A DNA stretch of 64,000 nt from Tetraselmis striata (taxonomy: Eukaryota; Chlorophyta; Chlorodendrophyceae; Chlorodendrales; Chlorodendraceae): NCBI GenBank assembly GCA_006384855.1, contig VCJN01003321.1, positions 1 through 64,000 of the forward strand, given 5' to 3'. The notes under the pieces are model-generated. The model made no database searches and had not been told where the DNA came from. It saw only the letters and a program-made list of their open reading frames with translations. Below are positions 52,740 to 64,000 of this stretch, in pieces. Both the position numbers and the translations under genes were made by a program. Every line of letters begins with the position of its first letter. Position 1 is the stretch's first letter.

Positions 52740-54128
52740 GGATCAACTAGGCTATCCAACGCCATCATCTTGGTCCAGAAGTCCTTGAGGGCCTTCATCA
52801 GGGTGACGTCCAAGGCTTGGGTGATGTGCGTAGAGAGTGTGTGTGGGGGGGGGGGGGGGGGGGGAAGGGGGGGGGGGGGGGGGGAAGGGGGGGGGGAGCC
52901 CTACCATGATGACATTGTTCTCTCTCGCCATTTTCAGTGTTGTAGGATGAACGTACGTGGCCTGAGAAGTTATCAAGCACGAGGATGACCGGCGTCTTCT
53001 CGGAGCGGCGATCAGCGGTGAAAGGTAGGAAGTACTCGGTGAATTAAGCTAGAAAAATCTCGGAGTCCATCCAACCGTTAGCATGCGCTGCAAAGGTAAC
53101 GTATGTAAATTATGTCTCCAACAAGTCCACACAATACTTCCGACTGCCCCACCACTTAGGCCGCCTCTTGCCCTTGATGATGAAGTGGGGAGGCATCTCG
53201 CTCCCGTCCGCAAAGACGACCGGCAATGCTGTCATAGAAAACCGCGCCTCGTTACATAGTGTGTGTGTTCGCCGCGCTCCCTTCGCCGCTAACACCCTGG
53301 ACTTCCGCCGCGCAGGGGTAATGTTTGTCTCGTCCAGCAGGCAGGTTGCAGACGTTGCGCGCATGCATGTCAAGGTAGGTCTTCCTCAGGTTGTCCAAGA
53401 TGTCGTAGAGAGATTTCAGGTCATCTAGTGTTACTTTCCACCGCTTGGGGTCCATATTCTCAACGACCCGGCTCCGGATCCGGTCTGAGTGCCGCTCTAG
53501 AAAGCGGCGGTACCAGGTGTCGCTGGGCTTGTTGTTGTTCAGCCATGCTTTAATTTCCAATTGCGGTGTTGGCTTTCCCAAGCACCCTTCGCACGATCTC
53601 CATGATCACTTATTTGAGTTGGGTATGGTTCAGGGCCAATCCTGCAGCATGCTGGGCGAGGACGAGCTTAACTATATCCTCCTCCTGATCGCGCGCTACA
53701 ATCCCTCTACCCTTGCCAGATGCACTCATCACATCGTCAAAATAGCGAGGTTTGTGGAAGTAGCGCTTCAGGCGGGTTTTCCGCGGTATGTTCCACTTGT
53801 GTGCACTGTTCTTCAGATTGAACTCTAGGTGTGGGTTCTTGGTGCTGGCAGCAGCCTCAGCGAGCCCAGTGAGGGCGCCCTCCATGTCCTCCTCGCTCCA
53901 CAGATTGTACGAGCCACGGCCATGGTCGGGCTGCTTTCGACGGTCTTTAGCGAGGCTTACCTTTGACGCTGCCTGGGCATGGGCTCTGGACTGGGTCCTA
54001 GCGCGAGCGTGCTTCTTGCGGCCGACGGCGACCAACGCCAGGAGCGGCAGCAAAAATAGCGGAAAACTCGCGTTGTAAAATGGCACGCTCATCGGCACGC
54101 CACGAACCGCCTGCACGCTACGAGCCAT
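52740..54128 (-). pseudogene. pogo/Tc5-like (DDE_1, CENP-B-type) transposase, broken
   Basis: Fragments in order on the minus strand: 54128-53611, an N-terminal region with a helix-turn-helix-like segment (NPHLEFNLKNSAHKWNIPRK; EEDIVKLVLAQHAAGLALNH); 53607-53360, a CENP-B-type DNA-binding domain (SDTWYRRFLERHSDRIRSRV); 53373-53110, DDE first motif (LLDETNI, then PPHFIIKGKRRPKWW); about 52990-52900, VILVLDNFSGHV; and about 52800-52740, THITQALDVTLMKALKDFW. Breaks are an in-frame TAA at about 53608-53610, a frameshift near 53345-53365, a TAA near 53044, and a G-run block (about 52845-52897) where 'LP..T' is expected. It is not functional as it stands. Confidence 0.8.
52845..52897. repeat. G homopolymer block
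   Basis: Three G runs separated by AA/AAGG. It interrupts the transposase relic. It is one of at least ten such G/C runs of 14 or more bases in the window. Confidence 0.8.
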
Positions 54129-54974
54129 AGCTCCGAGGACACCTCCAAAGACGTCTCGGATGTGTGGGGCAGGTCGGCGGTGAGCGGAGAGGTCGGGCAG
54201 GTGGTGCGAGTGCTTATCAATGTGCTGATTTTGAACCCGGATCAGTTATATAACATCGGGCCGTAGCCGTAGCCGTAGCCGGCCGGTCAGGGGCCCGATT
54301 CCAGATTTGAGACCATCCCCGGAAAGCTGAGGAGCTGAGGAATCCGAGGGTACCAAGGTTTTGGAGCAATTCGATTTATTTACAAATTTATTCAGTGAAA
54401 ACTAGATTTTATGGCCAATTGTTGGTGTGGCCAATTGGGTGACACGCCTCCGCTGTGACAGGGAAATCATCCTCTAAATATCTATAATGGACTATGAAAG
54501 TATATGAGCAGCAGATATTCCTTATGCGGTATATATATGGCACAACCAGCATTAGCTCATAAGTAATACTGGTACAGTACCGGTAAAGCAGCTGCCCGGT
54601 GCTGGACACCCCGACGATCATCAGTGGTCCTGCTGCTAGCTCATGTAAATAATCATCAGTGGTCCAGCCTGAGGTGTCCGTCAGCACCTCAGGCGAGTAA
54701 TCGTTATTATTATCGGCCAATTTGTTGCCCCCGTCTCAGTCTAGTAGAGGCGGAACAACAACTCACACCTGTAGAGTCCCGCGCCCACACTGCATATTGA
54801 AAGCAAGAGTCGCAAGGACAGACACAGGCTTCCACCAGGCAGCGCGGTACTGCCGCGCAGCCTACCCCCGGGTGTGTTTAGCCCGGCGCTGGCTCGTTTG
54901 TGCCGCGATCGAGTGGCAGCCCTGCAGTGGGAGCGCGAGCGACCTTCAGTCCTCGTTTGCCCTCCGCCCACAGC
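54129..54974. other. Intergenic / upstream of ePHD-AAA gene
   Basis: (CCGTAG)n-like triplets lie at about 54266-54286. The region is AT-rich from 54360 to 54720. It may contain first exons of the next gene that I could not recognise. Confidence 0.4.
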
Positions 54975-57900
54975 ATGGGGACAATGTGGGAAAGCGAAAA
55001 GGAGTGCTGCCTTTGTCATCGCAAGGACCGTTCGTTGGGAAAGCTGCTCGGGCCAGTAGGTGCGACACCGTTACGGGCGAGCGGCTGTCGAGCTCGATGG
55101 CCCATCTGAGCGCAACCCCCCCTTCCAGTCAGGCGGCAGGTTTGCTTCCTGCGCCGACATATCCGTCACTGACATCCGGCGGTGTGAGCAGGGGAAGACC
55201 GTGCCACAGGCCAGGCCATATTTGTGCATAGGCTATGTGCGATATGGAGCCCCGAGGTCTACCAGACTGACGAAGGGACGGTGAAGAACATAATGACAGC
55301 GATGAAGCGTGGCCGCGCCATCCGGTAGGTCCCGCCTGGACAGTCTCAATGAAATAAGGAGCGCGCGCCTTGGGCCCCAAATGTCTGCCGCGAGTCTACC
55401 TATGTTCTCCATGGACGGCTTGTGAGCTTTGTGTGTAAACGTATGGCGCGCAGATGCGCCAAGTGCAACAAGACCGGGGCGACCATCGGGTGCGTCCTGG
55501 AGCGGTGCCAGTGCAGCTTCCACCTGTCCTGCGCGAGTGAAGCAGGATGCTACTTTCTGCCGCTGAGGTACCTGCTAAGGTATGCGGCCGGGCTATGGCA
55601 ACTCTGGAATGTCACGGCGCGCAGCAGGTGGCTGAAGGCGCCCCCTTCATGCTGCCCTGCAGTTGCGCGGACCACTCTGCCATGTTGGTGTCAACGGCAA
55701 AGCAAATCACCGGAGAGGAGAACAGTGCGGCCCTGGGGTGAGCGCCTGCCGCCCAGGTAGATTCGACAGCGCTTGCACCAACAGGACAGGGATCAGCCCA
55801 TCCGGATGTCTGCCCACTGCTCAAGGGGTCCATGACTTGCATTGGCGCCGTACATCCCTGCAGGCCCACCACCCGGCAACCATTCCTCGTTCCGGCATGG
55901 GCTCTCAACGTCTCAGCGCCGATGAATGAAACGGTGAGGCACGCAGCGGGTCCAGCTTGCGTTGGTTGACTCAGCGTTCCTCCTATGACACCCCATGTAA
56001 ACTGTGAATGGGGCTGCAGCCACTGCCGCCAGCAGGGGCGCCTCCGCTGGCTGCAGCGCAGGAGGGAATCACGCCGGCAGTTGGCAACGCTGACGAAGGC
56101 AGCAGCGGAGGCCATGAGCAAGATGTGAACAGGTGGATGCCTGTGGGCCTGATGAAGCAATCGCCGGGATCATCGCCGCCTGCCATTTCACGCGCCTCCT
56201 CGCCTTGCGCAGCGTTGCCGTGCAGCTGCGCAGCAGTGGCTGCCAAGTGCCTGACGAAACATGTGCTCCCGGGAGCGGGATGAAGCCCTGGCACGTCCAT
56301 GATCACGCCACTGGTCTGGGCACATCTTTTGTCCTTGCACAAAAGGGGCCAAAGCTCGCCTGACGACGTCACACTGTGTGCGGCAGGATGGGCAAGCGCC
56401 GCCGGAACACAGAGCGCGATCGGATACGGGGGCGCCTAAAGGTGGCGAGGCTGGCGCTGAAAGACTTTAAAGCCGCGATGAGGTGCGTGTGTACCGCTGC
56501 TTGTCTGGCGGCTCGGGGCTGGAGCATGTCGCTTTGTTGGCATATCCGATGGAGACACGCGGCGTCTGAGACTGCGATCTAATATGGCCCATGCGAAGGA
56601 GAATGGCGTAGCGTTCGGTGCCATGCTGTCTTTGTGGGGTCAGCCATGCCCTGGCTGACCGCACCGGCCTCATGTATGACGGGCTCATCCCTACAGCCGC
56701 CCGGCGCATCTCGGGCGCTAACAACGATGCTCTCGTGTCTGCCCATGCGCTGCCAGGAGCAACCGGGGAGCTGGCAACGACAGCGACGAGGAGCGCTTCA
56801 CCGAGAAGGAGCGGCAGCGCCTCACTCGCGACCGGCAGGCAGTGAGGGGGGCTGTGATTGACAAGTCTGCGCCGTGCGCGGGACTGCCCAAGGAATGCCT
56901 CGAGGTACAGGCGAGGCGATGGTAGCCCGGGGCACTCCCGTTCACCAGCGCACCCGTACTAAGCTGCCCGCTGGATGACCCCAGGGCTGGAGCTCCGTGG
57001 GGGGGCTTGGGCACGTCATTCAGCAGTTGAAGGAGATGGTGCTGCTGCCCCTGGCGTACCCCGACATCTTCCAGTCCATGCACATCACGCCTCCCAGGTA
57101 CGCCGCCTTGCTTGGCCGAGGCTGCGGGTGCCGGCCCGGGGATACAAAAACACCGCGAACACGATGCCCAACCTTTCAGACGTCAATCATAGACGAAGTA
57201 GTACTGTGACTAAAGCAAATGCTCCTTTGGGTAGCATCCAAGGACACTTCCAGGCTTGTATTCCGGGCTCTCGCATGTGCATTGGCGCCCCTCGTGCATT
57301 GCGCCTGATCACCAGACGGTACCGCTTAAAGAAGGTCGAACGCTCTGTCCGCTGTCTGTGCGTTCAGACTGACCTGGCCGTGATTCTTCCCAGGGGCATC
57401 CTGCTCCACGGGTCTCCTGGCTGCGGGAAGACGCTGCTGGCCAGGGCCCTCGCTGGCGCGTGCTACCGCACCTCGGAGCAGCCCATCACCTTCTTCTCCC
57501 GAAAGGTAGCCCGATGGTTACGGCAATCGCAGCCAGGCGCCCGCGGCGGCGGCCAGCACGGCGCGCGGGCGCCCGGACCCCCGCGTGCGCACGCTTAAGA
57601 CAGCGTGCCGCTGTGCGATGGATGCCTCAGGGCGCCGACTGCCTGGGGGAGTTTGCGGGCGATGCGGAGCGCACGTTGCGGATTCTGTTTGACGAGGCGA
57701 AGCAGCAGGTGAGGCCTCGCGTTGCGCCACCACTGCCCCGGGGGCGCCGAGCGGGGTCGCCCACCTTGTCGCCCGCCAATCAGCCGCTGCGCTGCCATCT
57801 GTACCCGGCCGCACGGCTGAGACGCTGGTCCGTGACAGGCGCCGTCAATCATCTTCCTGGATGAAATCGACGCGCTGGTGCCATGCCGCAGCAGCCGTGA

Positions 57901-58795
57901 GGGAGGGGCAGATCAGGTGAGGTTGGCCACAAGGGGGGGAGGGGGGCTGCGGATGTGTGCATGCGTGCGCCTGATCCACAGCAGCGCCCGTGGTAACGCG
58001 GCGATGGTTGCCTTTTATCTGCAGATGTACGCCAGCGTGGTGACGACACTCCTGGCGCTCATGGATGGTGTCAGCGACCGGGGCAACGTGGTGGTGATCG
58101 GGGCAACCAACAGGTGAGCGCATGCCATGCTGCCAACCCCTGTGCTGCGCGTGGCGTCTGTGCGCTGCGGTGCCGGCACTCACGCTGTGCCTTGCGGGAT
58201 GGCACCGGCACCGCTCCACAGGCCGGATGGAATAGACCCCGGGCTGCGCAGGCCTGGGCGGTTCGACCGCGAGGTACGTAGCCTCCGCGGCGTTGCGGCA
58301 CAGCACACGATCCTGCCCTCCGGCACCGCCATGAGGCCTGGCCCATCGTGGACCCACAGGTCTGCCTGCAGCTCCCATCCGCGGCGGATCGTGCCGCCAT
58401 TCTACAAGTGCACACCAGGAGCTGGCCGTGTCCCCCCAGCGAGGTCCTCCCGCCGTCCACATCCTCTCGCCACCCTCCTGAGGGACAGCCAGCGGCATCT
58501 CATCCACCGCTGTGCTCCGGATTTGCAGGCCCTCGTGCAGGCTCTCGCCAGCGCTACGGAGGGATTTGCCGGCGCAGACCTGGCCGCCCTGTGTACCGGT
58601 AAGCGGGGGACGCTGTCACACGATCCGCCGCGGTCGTCCCGGAACGCGGCGGCCGCGTTGCTGACTCGCCGCGTTGGTGGCGCCAGGGGCTGTGATGCAA
58701 TCTGCCCGCCGGAACCTCCCGGACATTGCGGACGTGCTCGACTTGGCGGGAAACCAAGGCACAGAGGAAGCGCAGGTGGCTGTGCTGCTGCCCCC

Positions 58796-58826
<31 letters not shown>

Positions 58827-61800
58827 CCCTGCTTCCATTTAGTGTGTGTGCGAGCGAGTTTCGGTCTGACAGGCCTCCTTGGTGCGCTCTTGGCTGCGCA
58901 GGCGGATGCTGAGTCGCAGGCCCAAGGTATGGGATATGCACGATTCTGCACCGCACGCCCTTGTGTCGTTGGTCCTTGTCACTGGCCGCCAATTAGTATT
59001 GCAGAGTGCTTCGGCGATTTGCTTGATGACAATGACGGAGCGCCGCCTACCCAGGGCTTTCCGTATCTGGATCGCTGCCTAAACGGCCGCCGTAGAGACG
59101 CTGCAAGGGTGTTCACTGGTGCCAGTCCTGTCCCGGGGGTCAGAAAAAACCATCTGCTGAGCCGATAGGTAATTCGGTACTTTGGTAGGGGTTACTTAAT
59201 TAAAATATGTCTACAGACGTACATACATCCATACATATGGACATATGTATATATATATCCTACCGTATTAATTCTGGCTCTGTCTGTCTGTCTGTCACCG
59301 ACTTTCGAAACGGTTTCGCATACATTATTAGATAGATCGAAAATGTATCCGTTATAGATTCCGTGATTATTCGCAAGGGTTTCGCTGTCAGGGCCAACAG
59401 CAGCCCGGTTGAGCCCGCCCAACCGTCTCCCGTGCACCACGCAGACCAGAGGGTGGGGCACCCAGCGGCGGAGCTGTTGCTCAAGCAGCGGCTGGGCAAC
59501 ATTCAAGTCCTTAAGCAGGACTGGGTGTCGGCCCTGTCGGCGGCTCCCCCGCCGTGCTCACTCCGCGAGGTCCGCTGGCACCCGCGCGCCTGCTGTGTGC
59601 GCGCCGGGACGGGACATGCGGCTGGCTCCGGACATACTGCGCACACGGACGCTGATGTTGCCGGCAATCGCGCAGGGAATGGCCAGCCTGGCCTGGCAGT
59701 CCATGCACCCGCCGCCCCTGCCCTACCACCTGGCCCCCGCTGTCCTGCCGGTGCTCCGCCGCGCCTTGAGGTGCGCCCACCTCAGCGGGGCGGAGCTGCC
59801 CGGCAAGTTGGCCGTCGCAGCGGAGATGGCATCGCGCTCGGCGGGTCGCTCCAGCGATGACGAGCTCGAGCAGCTTCTGCTCTCCATGAACGCGATTGAG
59901 GCCCCGGTGGCGCCGACACCCTCGCAGGTGAATTCGTTCGCCCGCACATGCCACACGCATCCGGGGGAATAGACGGAGCCGCCGGCCGCCCGCCATCCAC
60001 CCGCCCGCTGCCGGATGCAGTTTCTCATCCTTCCGGCGGTTTGGCTCTGCAGGCAGCCCACTGCCGCAACGGCGCCGCCGAGCAGCGAGGCTCGACACGT
60101 GCGGAAGGCGAAGGTGCGCAAGCGCACATGCACGCGTGTGTCTGATCCGGCCTGGGTGCGCGCGCTCGCGAGGTGTGGTCCATCACCTGACATGCACGGC
60201 TGGAGTTGCCCTCATATGTTTACGCAGTGGCATGTTCCCCTCTCCCTCCACCCGCAGGCCGCACACTGAAGGCTCAACGTAAAGCAGATGGGGTATTCCC
60301 CGCGTGCCGGCTCCTGCTGTGTGCGGAGGGCGACCGAGGGCAACCGCTGGTGGCGGGGCTGTTCCTCAGCCTGGCAGGGTCTCCCGTCACCGTCGTCGGT
60401 TTGCCTCAGATTCTGGGTAGGGGCATCCTCGCGCCGCCGTTTCTCACGCACTGCCCTGCTGGTTGTCTAGGGCCGGGTGTCTGTGCCTCTCGGTGGTCGC
60501 TCACCTGGCGTTGCCAAAATTTTCACGCCTTTGTGTGGCAATGTGATGTGGCAGCCGCTGGGGAAGGCAACGCCCTGAGCGGAGTGGCGAAGGTCCTCGA
60601 CGGGGCGCGATCCGCACACCCGAGTGGCGGTGCTGCTACCCCGGTGATCGTCTTCCTGCCACGCCTGGATGCCTGGGCACTCGAACCTGCGATCGACGCC
60701 CATGCTGATGCGCCAACAGAGGGCGGCGTAGATGACGGCATGGCAGGTGACCCCATCCGCCGGCTCGCTTGGCCGCAACCAGGCATTCTCCACCCCAGCT
60801 TTTCCCATGGCTGGCACGTGGGACCTGGACAGGTTCCGCCCTGACCTCTTGCGGCGTGTGTATGGGCGCATGCAGCTGCCGCATCCCCGCCGAAGCCCGC
60901 GGCAATCTCGACACCCGCAAAGGGGCGGCAGTCCTGTGCAGGCCCGCACTCCTTCGCCGGCTTGCAGTTGCCCGATGGTTTAACGACGGCTGGCCGCCAG
61001 GTGACCAACGCGACCCCTCCACGGCCGCGCTGCAACGCTGAACAGTTCATGCTGAAACAGAGACCCTGGCCCCATTAACACCGACACTGCGCCCGGCTGC
61101 ACTGCGTCCGCGCCTGTATTCCGAGCAGGAACATCCAGCGCACCGCAGCGGCCGTTCCGGGAGAAATGCTCCCGCAGCTCAGGCCACTGTGACCGCCGCG
61201 TGGAACGCGCTGGAGGCCTCCGTTGCGGCGCTCGCCAAGCAGCAGCAAGTGATTGTGATCGGGACATGTTACAGGTGCGGGCTGCTCCTGTGCCCCGGGT
61301 GCCACCGTGAGTGACCGCTGTGAGTCGGCTCCGGTCCGCCCGAGCGACACCTCGTAGTTTTCTTCCGAGGCTGGTGACGTACCGCTGAGTGGCCGGTCCC
61401 CTCCCACATCGCTCCGCGTGCAGGTCCGAGGCAAGTCTCCCGGACGCCATCGCCAGGTTCTTTTCACCGCACGGCGCCTCTCGGACCGGAGTGGTCCCCG
61501 TGTGCGCGGACCTTGCCGGCGGCTCGTCCGCGCTGCTCACGCGGACCGCCTGCAGGGCCGCCACGGCGGCGGCGATCGAGGTCGCGTGCGCCATACACGC
61601 CAAGCTCGTGGCGCGCCATCGGCGCAATCTGCCTGCCGATGGACACCCGAGCGCCCGTCCCGCGCCACGTGAGAAGATCCCCTCCGGCCAGGGTGCCCCT
61701 GAGGGAGGCGTGAAGGAGCCCTCGGCCGGTGTGAACGAGGCGACGCTGCAATGGGGCCAGTCACTGCACGCCCAGGTACGCAGTGACACCATCGTTGACG

Positions 61801-64000
61801 CAACTGCATAGCGCGCTCTTGGCACTCCCCTGCTTCTCTCACCGGCTCCTGCCCCCTCGTCATCTGCCGGTGCAGATTCAGCGCTCGCTGTGCGTGCTGG
61901 GGCAGCGTCTGCTGGGCGACAGGCGCGCACGGATGATCCGGTGGCCGGACGCTGCGCATGGCTTGCCAGAATCCCGGGACATGCTGGCCGGCGTCCCTTT
62001 CCGGATGCACTCGATGCAGTCCTTCGCACGCGTATGCCCGCCATCCGCCTGTGCATCGTGGCTTCGGGCTGCCCTGACGCGCCATCCTCGCGCGCGCCAA
62101 GCGAAACCGGCGGTGTACTGATGCGCCCGAGCGCCGATGCCTCGACAGGCTATGGCGATGGGATACGTCGGCGGCCTGGACACCCTTCTCGCCATCCTCG
62201 CGGCGTGGTATTCCCTGACCCAGCAGGTGTGTGCCCGTATGTCCGCCTGGCGCCGCCTCATCGTGTGTGCGCACGCTCAAATCACTTTTGTGTAGTGTCT
62301 GTGCCGTGAAGGTGGTCCATTCCCCTCCCCTCCATTCGCGCCCACCTGGCCGGAAACTGTTTGCCTAGTGTGCTCACGTATGCGGTCCCCAATCCAGTTC
62401 CGGCACGTACACACGCAAACCGGCTGGCGCTGTGATTGCGGTTACACCCATCAGCCGTGCTTGAGCTTGCCACCGGCCCAGCCGCGCCATCCCGTTTGGT
62501 GTGCGGATTGCTGAGACCTTCGACTGACCCCTGCGCACCTCCACCGCATCAGGCGGACGAGGCGGCTGGGCGGGCGTCGCCGGCGTCCTCCGCATTCGCC
62601 GCGCTGAGGGTGACACCCTGGCCGCCCTGCATGCGGCAGGTCGGCGGTTCTGTGCGGACCGCGGGGGGGGGCTTTAGAGCCAGGGACTAACCCAGCCCCT
62701 GCGCGGCCCTGACGAAGGACGAAATCAACTCGTGGGTCTATGCTCTGAAGAAGAAACTCCAGCTGGACACCGCAGCCGCTCAGGCAGCTCTCTCCGCGGC
62801 GCTGGCGGCTCGCCATGAGGTACGTGTGGTGTTAAGGGAAGTGGGCAGCCGAGCAACCGCCCTTCCTGACGCCATTGCCTGGTCGGCGGCGGCAGTGCTT
62901 GCCTGTGCGCACTGACAATCGCCGCACTTCCGCTGCCCCGTCAGGAGCAGCTCCTGCTGCACGGCGCAGCTCGGAAGGCTCAGGCAGGCCGACCGCCGCA
63001 CGGAGAGGAGGCGAAGCCCTCGTCGGAGGCGGGGCGTGCGCCGGCGGGTCGTGCCGCGGAGGAGTCCGGGGCGCCGCTGGCGTCAGCGCCCATGCGCGGC
63101 CACGCTGAGGCCGGCAGTTGCCCTGCAGCCGCTGATGGTGAGCGCCCTTCGGCCCGTGCGTAGCGTGTGCGGGGCTGCCATGCATCATGTGACCGATGAC
63201 GCGAGCGGCAGCTTGGGGCCGGCTTCCATGCGTGTAGACGCCCCTGCATGAACCTGTGACATGTAGCCCTGAAATTCCATTCCATTCTATTCCATTCCAT
63301 TCCATTCCATTCTATTCCATTCCAGTCCCTTCCCTTCCCTTTACTTCCCTTCCGTTCCGTTCTATTCCGTTCCGTGCTATTCCATTCCATTCTATTTCCA
63401 TTTGCCAAACTGCCATCCGAAAAGAGTGTTCAGTTTACCCTGAGACCGGGTTTGCGTGCAGGCTACAGATAGGAACATTCACCTCATACGTGCTACAGCT
63501 TTGCGCATGTTTGGCTTCTAGCAGGCAGGCCAGGCTCTTGTGTGCTGTTCTTCTTGCTGCCGGCGCGGCGCCCGCAGACACCGGCATCCATTCACCCGAT
63601 GCCATCGCCCTGCCCGCACGCAATCACATGCCGGCGGAACCCGATTCCTCGGCCGCAGCAGTCGTTGCGATGACCACCGCGCACCGCGCGAGGCCCGGCG
63701 CCGCCGCACCCCGCGACCATCCCGGCCTCACGCCCACCCCATGCAACAAAGCACGAGACCTTTTTCCCGAAGAAATGGGCAATGGAAACCCAAACAATGC
63801 ACTTGGTGCTTTCCGAAATCGGTTCGCAACTAAGATGTATCCGTCGGTTTTCTGTTTCTGTCCTAATATATTCCTAATCGCCGCAAGTACATCCTGAGCG
63901 ACTGCCGCCTCCCGCCACGCCGCAGCCCGAGTCGAAGCGCCGCATCGCCAGGAGGGGCGCACGTCGCCGCGGCAGGCCGCCCACACGCGGCTCAAGGCCC
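54975..64000 (+). CDS. ePHD-finger AAA+ ATPase, chromatin-type (multi-exon, runs off the edge)
   Basis: The first recognised exon (54975-55055) encodes the ePHD start CCLCHRKDRSLGKLLGP. Exons 55215-55324 (FVHRLCAIWSPEVYQTDEGT) and 55454-55567 (CAKCNKTGATIGC...FHLSCA) join in phase, and a fourth near 55626-55738 gives PFMLPCSCADHS. The AAA+ module follows: WSSVGGLGHVIQQLKEMVLLPL (~57000), Walker A GSPGCGKT (~57410-57433), Walker B IIFLDEID (~57850), sensor GATN (~58100), and RRPGRFDRE with arginine fingers (~58250). A second, degenerate AAA half lies at about 59500-60690 (DWVSALSAAPPPCS; LLLCAEGDRGQ in place of Walker A; VIVFLPRLDAWA in place of Walker B). Coding-like exons continue (LPDAIARFFSPHG ~61440; TKDEINSWVYALKKKL ~62710; a basic RRGRPPTR end ~63980). 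This resembles plant ATAD2-like/At3g15120-type proteins. No bromodomain was found. The 5' end is uncertain. Confidence 0.8.
58790..58829. repeat. C tract plus (CA)n in an intron of the AAA+ gene
   Basis: About twenty C residues followed by ACACACACACAC. The same C-run plus CA-run pairing occurs at 20477-20510. Confidence 0.8.
63269..63405. repeat. CCATT/CCTTC pentamer array in a probable intron
   Basis: About 25 tandem CCATT-type pentamers drift into CTTCC and CGTTC variants. There is a GTGAGC donor about 120 bp before (near 63146) and no coding signal inside, so it probably lies in an intron of the AAA+ gene. Confidence 0.8.

Overview
The window looks like nuclear DNA of a chlorophyte green alga. 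It is GC-rich. Its genes carry many short introns with GTGAGC/GTAAG-type donors and CAG acceptors, and TGTAA, the green-algal polyadenylation motif, lies downstream of several genes. The gene content fits too: a polycystin-2 channel with the Chlamydomonas PKD2 layout, a plastid-type malonyl-CoA:ACP transacylase, a cyanobacterial-type plastid protein with a transit-like N-terminus, a plant-type bifunctional nuclease (BFN-UVR), and an ePHD-AAA+ chromatin ATPase. I read exons by eye, using splice phase and family similarity; nothing was computed.

Layout. 1-6.5 kb is repeat-rich: a ~370-bp satellite carrying a long internal inverted repeat, an array of ACATGTG palindromes, a GC-rich triplicated repeat, one candidate small basic-protein gene and a retroelement Cys-rich relic. 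6.5-11.7 kb (minus) is polycystin-2. 12.9-20.1 kb holds a tRNA-derived SINE with a target-site duplication and two tyrosine-recombinase (YR) elements. 21-28.6 kb holds a doubtful transit-peptide exon, the seven-exon plastid protein (plus) and, convergent to it, the BFN-UVR gene (minus). 29.8-37.2 kb holds an intact YR element, a decayed relative and a reverse-transcriptase tail. 38.1-44.2 kb holds an unidentified small gene and a minus-strand gene whose phases join ankyrin exons to a malonyl transacylase. 44.9-54.1 kb is a mobile-element block: the most complete YR element, a ~1-kb TIR element, a second SINE, a non-coding element with the same split-repeat plan, and a broken pogo/Tc5-like transposase. 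55-64 kb (plus) is the ePHD-AAA+ gene, which runs off the right edge.

The most unusual content is the YR family. It has five coding-type copies plus one divergent non-coding relative. The complete copy has the A1-ORFs-B1-A2-B2 split-direct-repeat plan known from Ngaro/PAT/TOC (DIRS-order) retroelements, but I see no reverse transcriptase between the repeats. A gag-like, RGG-tailed ORF1 and the recombinase lie in the same frame, separated by one UGA. That UGA has a UGA-CGG context and sits inside a possible 45-nt GTGAGC...CTGCAG intron. The second notable item is the predicted in-frame ankyrin-FabD fusion.

Most stretches between these genes show only low-complexity sequence, homopolymer G/C tracts and GTAC-rich AT-poor sequence with no supportable gene.
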